Of a stretch of DNA of 64,000 bases, positions 63,342 to 64,000 are shown piece by piece. This DNA is from Prosopocoilus inquinatus. Its lineage: Eukaryota > Arthropoda > Insecta > Coleoptera > Lucanidae. Made by a program: the position numbers and the translations under genes. Where the stretch lies: assembly GCA_036172665.1 (NCBI GenBank), contig JAYKNF010000019.1, positions 451,001-515,000 of the forward strand, in the 5' to 3' direction. Below the pieces are notes generated by a model that saw nothing but the letters and a program-made list of their open reading frames with translations, ran no database searches and was not told the origin of the DNA. Position 1 is the stretch's first letter. Each line of letters begins with the position of its first letter.

Positions 63342-64000
63342 CGTGTTGTTTCGTTCAAAACTATTTCCAGCTTCTACTGCGTCCGAGAACTTTGAATCTC
63401 TCATCAGAGTTACTGGAGTCCGTCCAAACGTCAATTAACATGATAGATGAGTAAGGATCGATTAGATACATCACAGGAACAACGCTAATACGTGTTGTAT
63501 CGTTTAAAACTATTTCCAGCTTCTGCTGCGTCCGAAAACTTCGTATCTCACATCAGAGTTACTGGAGTCCATCGAAACGTCAAATAACATGATAGATAAG
63601 TAAGGATCGATTAGATACAGCACAGGAAAAACGCTAATACGTGTTGTTTCGTTTAAAACTATTTCCAGCTCCTGCTGCGTCGCAAAACTTTTTATCTCAC
63701 ATCAGACTTACTGGAGTCCATCCAAACGTCAAATAACATGTTAGATAAGTAAGGATCCTTTAGATACATCACAGGAACAACGCTAATAGGTGTTGTTTCG
63801 TTCAAAATTATTTCCAGCTTCTGCTGCGTCCGAGAACATTGTATCTCACATCAGAGTTACTGGAGTCCGTCCAAACGTCAATTAACATGATAGATGAGTA
63901 AGGATCGTTTAGATACATCACAGGAACAACGCTAATACGTGTTGTTTCGTTTAAAACTATTTCCAGCTCCTGCTGCGTCCAAAAACTTTGTATCTCACAT
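63342..64000 (-). repeat. 659-bp duplicated block, copy 2, cut by the window end
   Basis: Counterpart of 49995-50653. Differences seen are GGAAAAACG near 63627 and GAACATTGTATC near 63835. The match still holds at the last base of the window, so the true block is longer. Confidence 0.87.

Larger units (their letters stand above)
30784..64000 (-). repeat. 149-bp satellite array, inverted orientation (right arm)
   Basis: From here to the window end the monomer is read entirely on the minus strand, about 222 monomer lengths, with the same variant classes as the left arm. Irregular monomers are a 48-bp form at six places (40205, 40402, 42089, 49972, 57013, 60637), an 87-bp monomer around 46371, and a 9-bp loss at about 56727. 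Long blocks of this array are duplicated within it, as listed separately. There is no unique DNA and no gene. The array runs past base 64000. Confidence 0.98.

Noticed and set aside
1..64000. CRISPR-like array
   Set aside because: The repeat is continuous, with no unique spacers between conserved short units. The unit is 149 bp and variation is spread through it.
1..64000. rRNA, tRNA, telomere repeats or promoters
   Set aside because: No such sequence was seen; every part of the window can be assigned to the monomer or a truncated form of it. AT-rich words such as TTTTAAA recur in each monomer and are not evidence of promoters.

Overview
The whole window is one class of satellite DNA. A tandem repeat with a 149-bp monomer fills it from base 1 to base 64000, about 430 monomer lengths, with no unique flanking sequence at either end, so the array is longer than the window. 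I see no protein-coding gene, RNA gene, transposon or CRISPR array. The short open frames that exist are shadows of the repeat. 149 is not a multiple of 3, so each monomer shifts frame and stops appear within one or two monomers. This is eukaryotic heterochromatin of the centromeric or pericentromeric kind (inference). A typical monomer is about 42% GC (62 of 149 bases) and carries 9 CpG where about 6.4 are expected. That absence of CpG loss argues against a genome with heavy CpG methylation, such as a vertebrate, and is compatible with an invertebrate, for example an insect. I cannot name the species.

Layout by orientation, taking the strand that reads TACTCATCTATCATG..AACAACACG..GTTGTTCCTGTG as forward: 1-28611 forward; 28610-29216 inverted, about four monomers; 29213-30785 forward; 30784-64000 inverted. 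The switches at 28610 and 30784 are the same junction in two copies: a 2621-bp step (26592 to 29213) duplicated a stretch that already contained the inversion. The right-hand inverted array carries the same private variants as the left-hand forward array, in mirrored order, about an axis near 25.8-26.0 kb. The window is therefore a large imperfect inverted duplication of satellite blocks.

Superimposed on the monomer is a patchwork of higher-order duplications, nearly all at whole multiples of 149 bp, with 5-, 7-, 8-, 10- and 11-monomer spacings. The clearest are a 2785-bp tandem duplication (16205-18989, copied from 18990), two 1663-bp units (21697-23359 and 23360-25022), a 3.1-kb block at 34178-37287 repeated at 43263-46372, a 2.2-kb block at 52093-54314 repeated at 58240-60461, a 3624-bp tandem step (56821 to 60445), and a 659-bp block at 49995-50653 repeated at 63342-64000. 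Truncated monomers of 48, 51, 87 and 102 bp, a 24-bp internal duplication and small indels mark ancestry and let these copies be traced.

Nothing here works as a gene set. Any function would be structural (centromere, heterochromatin) or through satellite transcripts. The monomer has two adjacent dyads (GTTTTAAAC, then AACAAC-10 nt-GTTGTT) and a weak CENP-B-box resemblance, which are the only candidate functional motifs I can point to.
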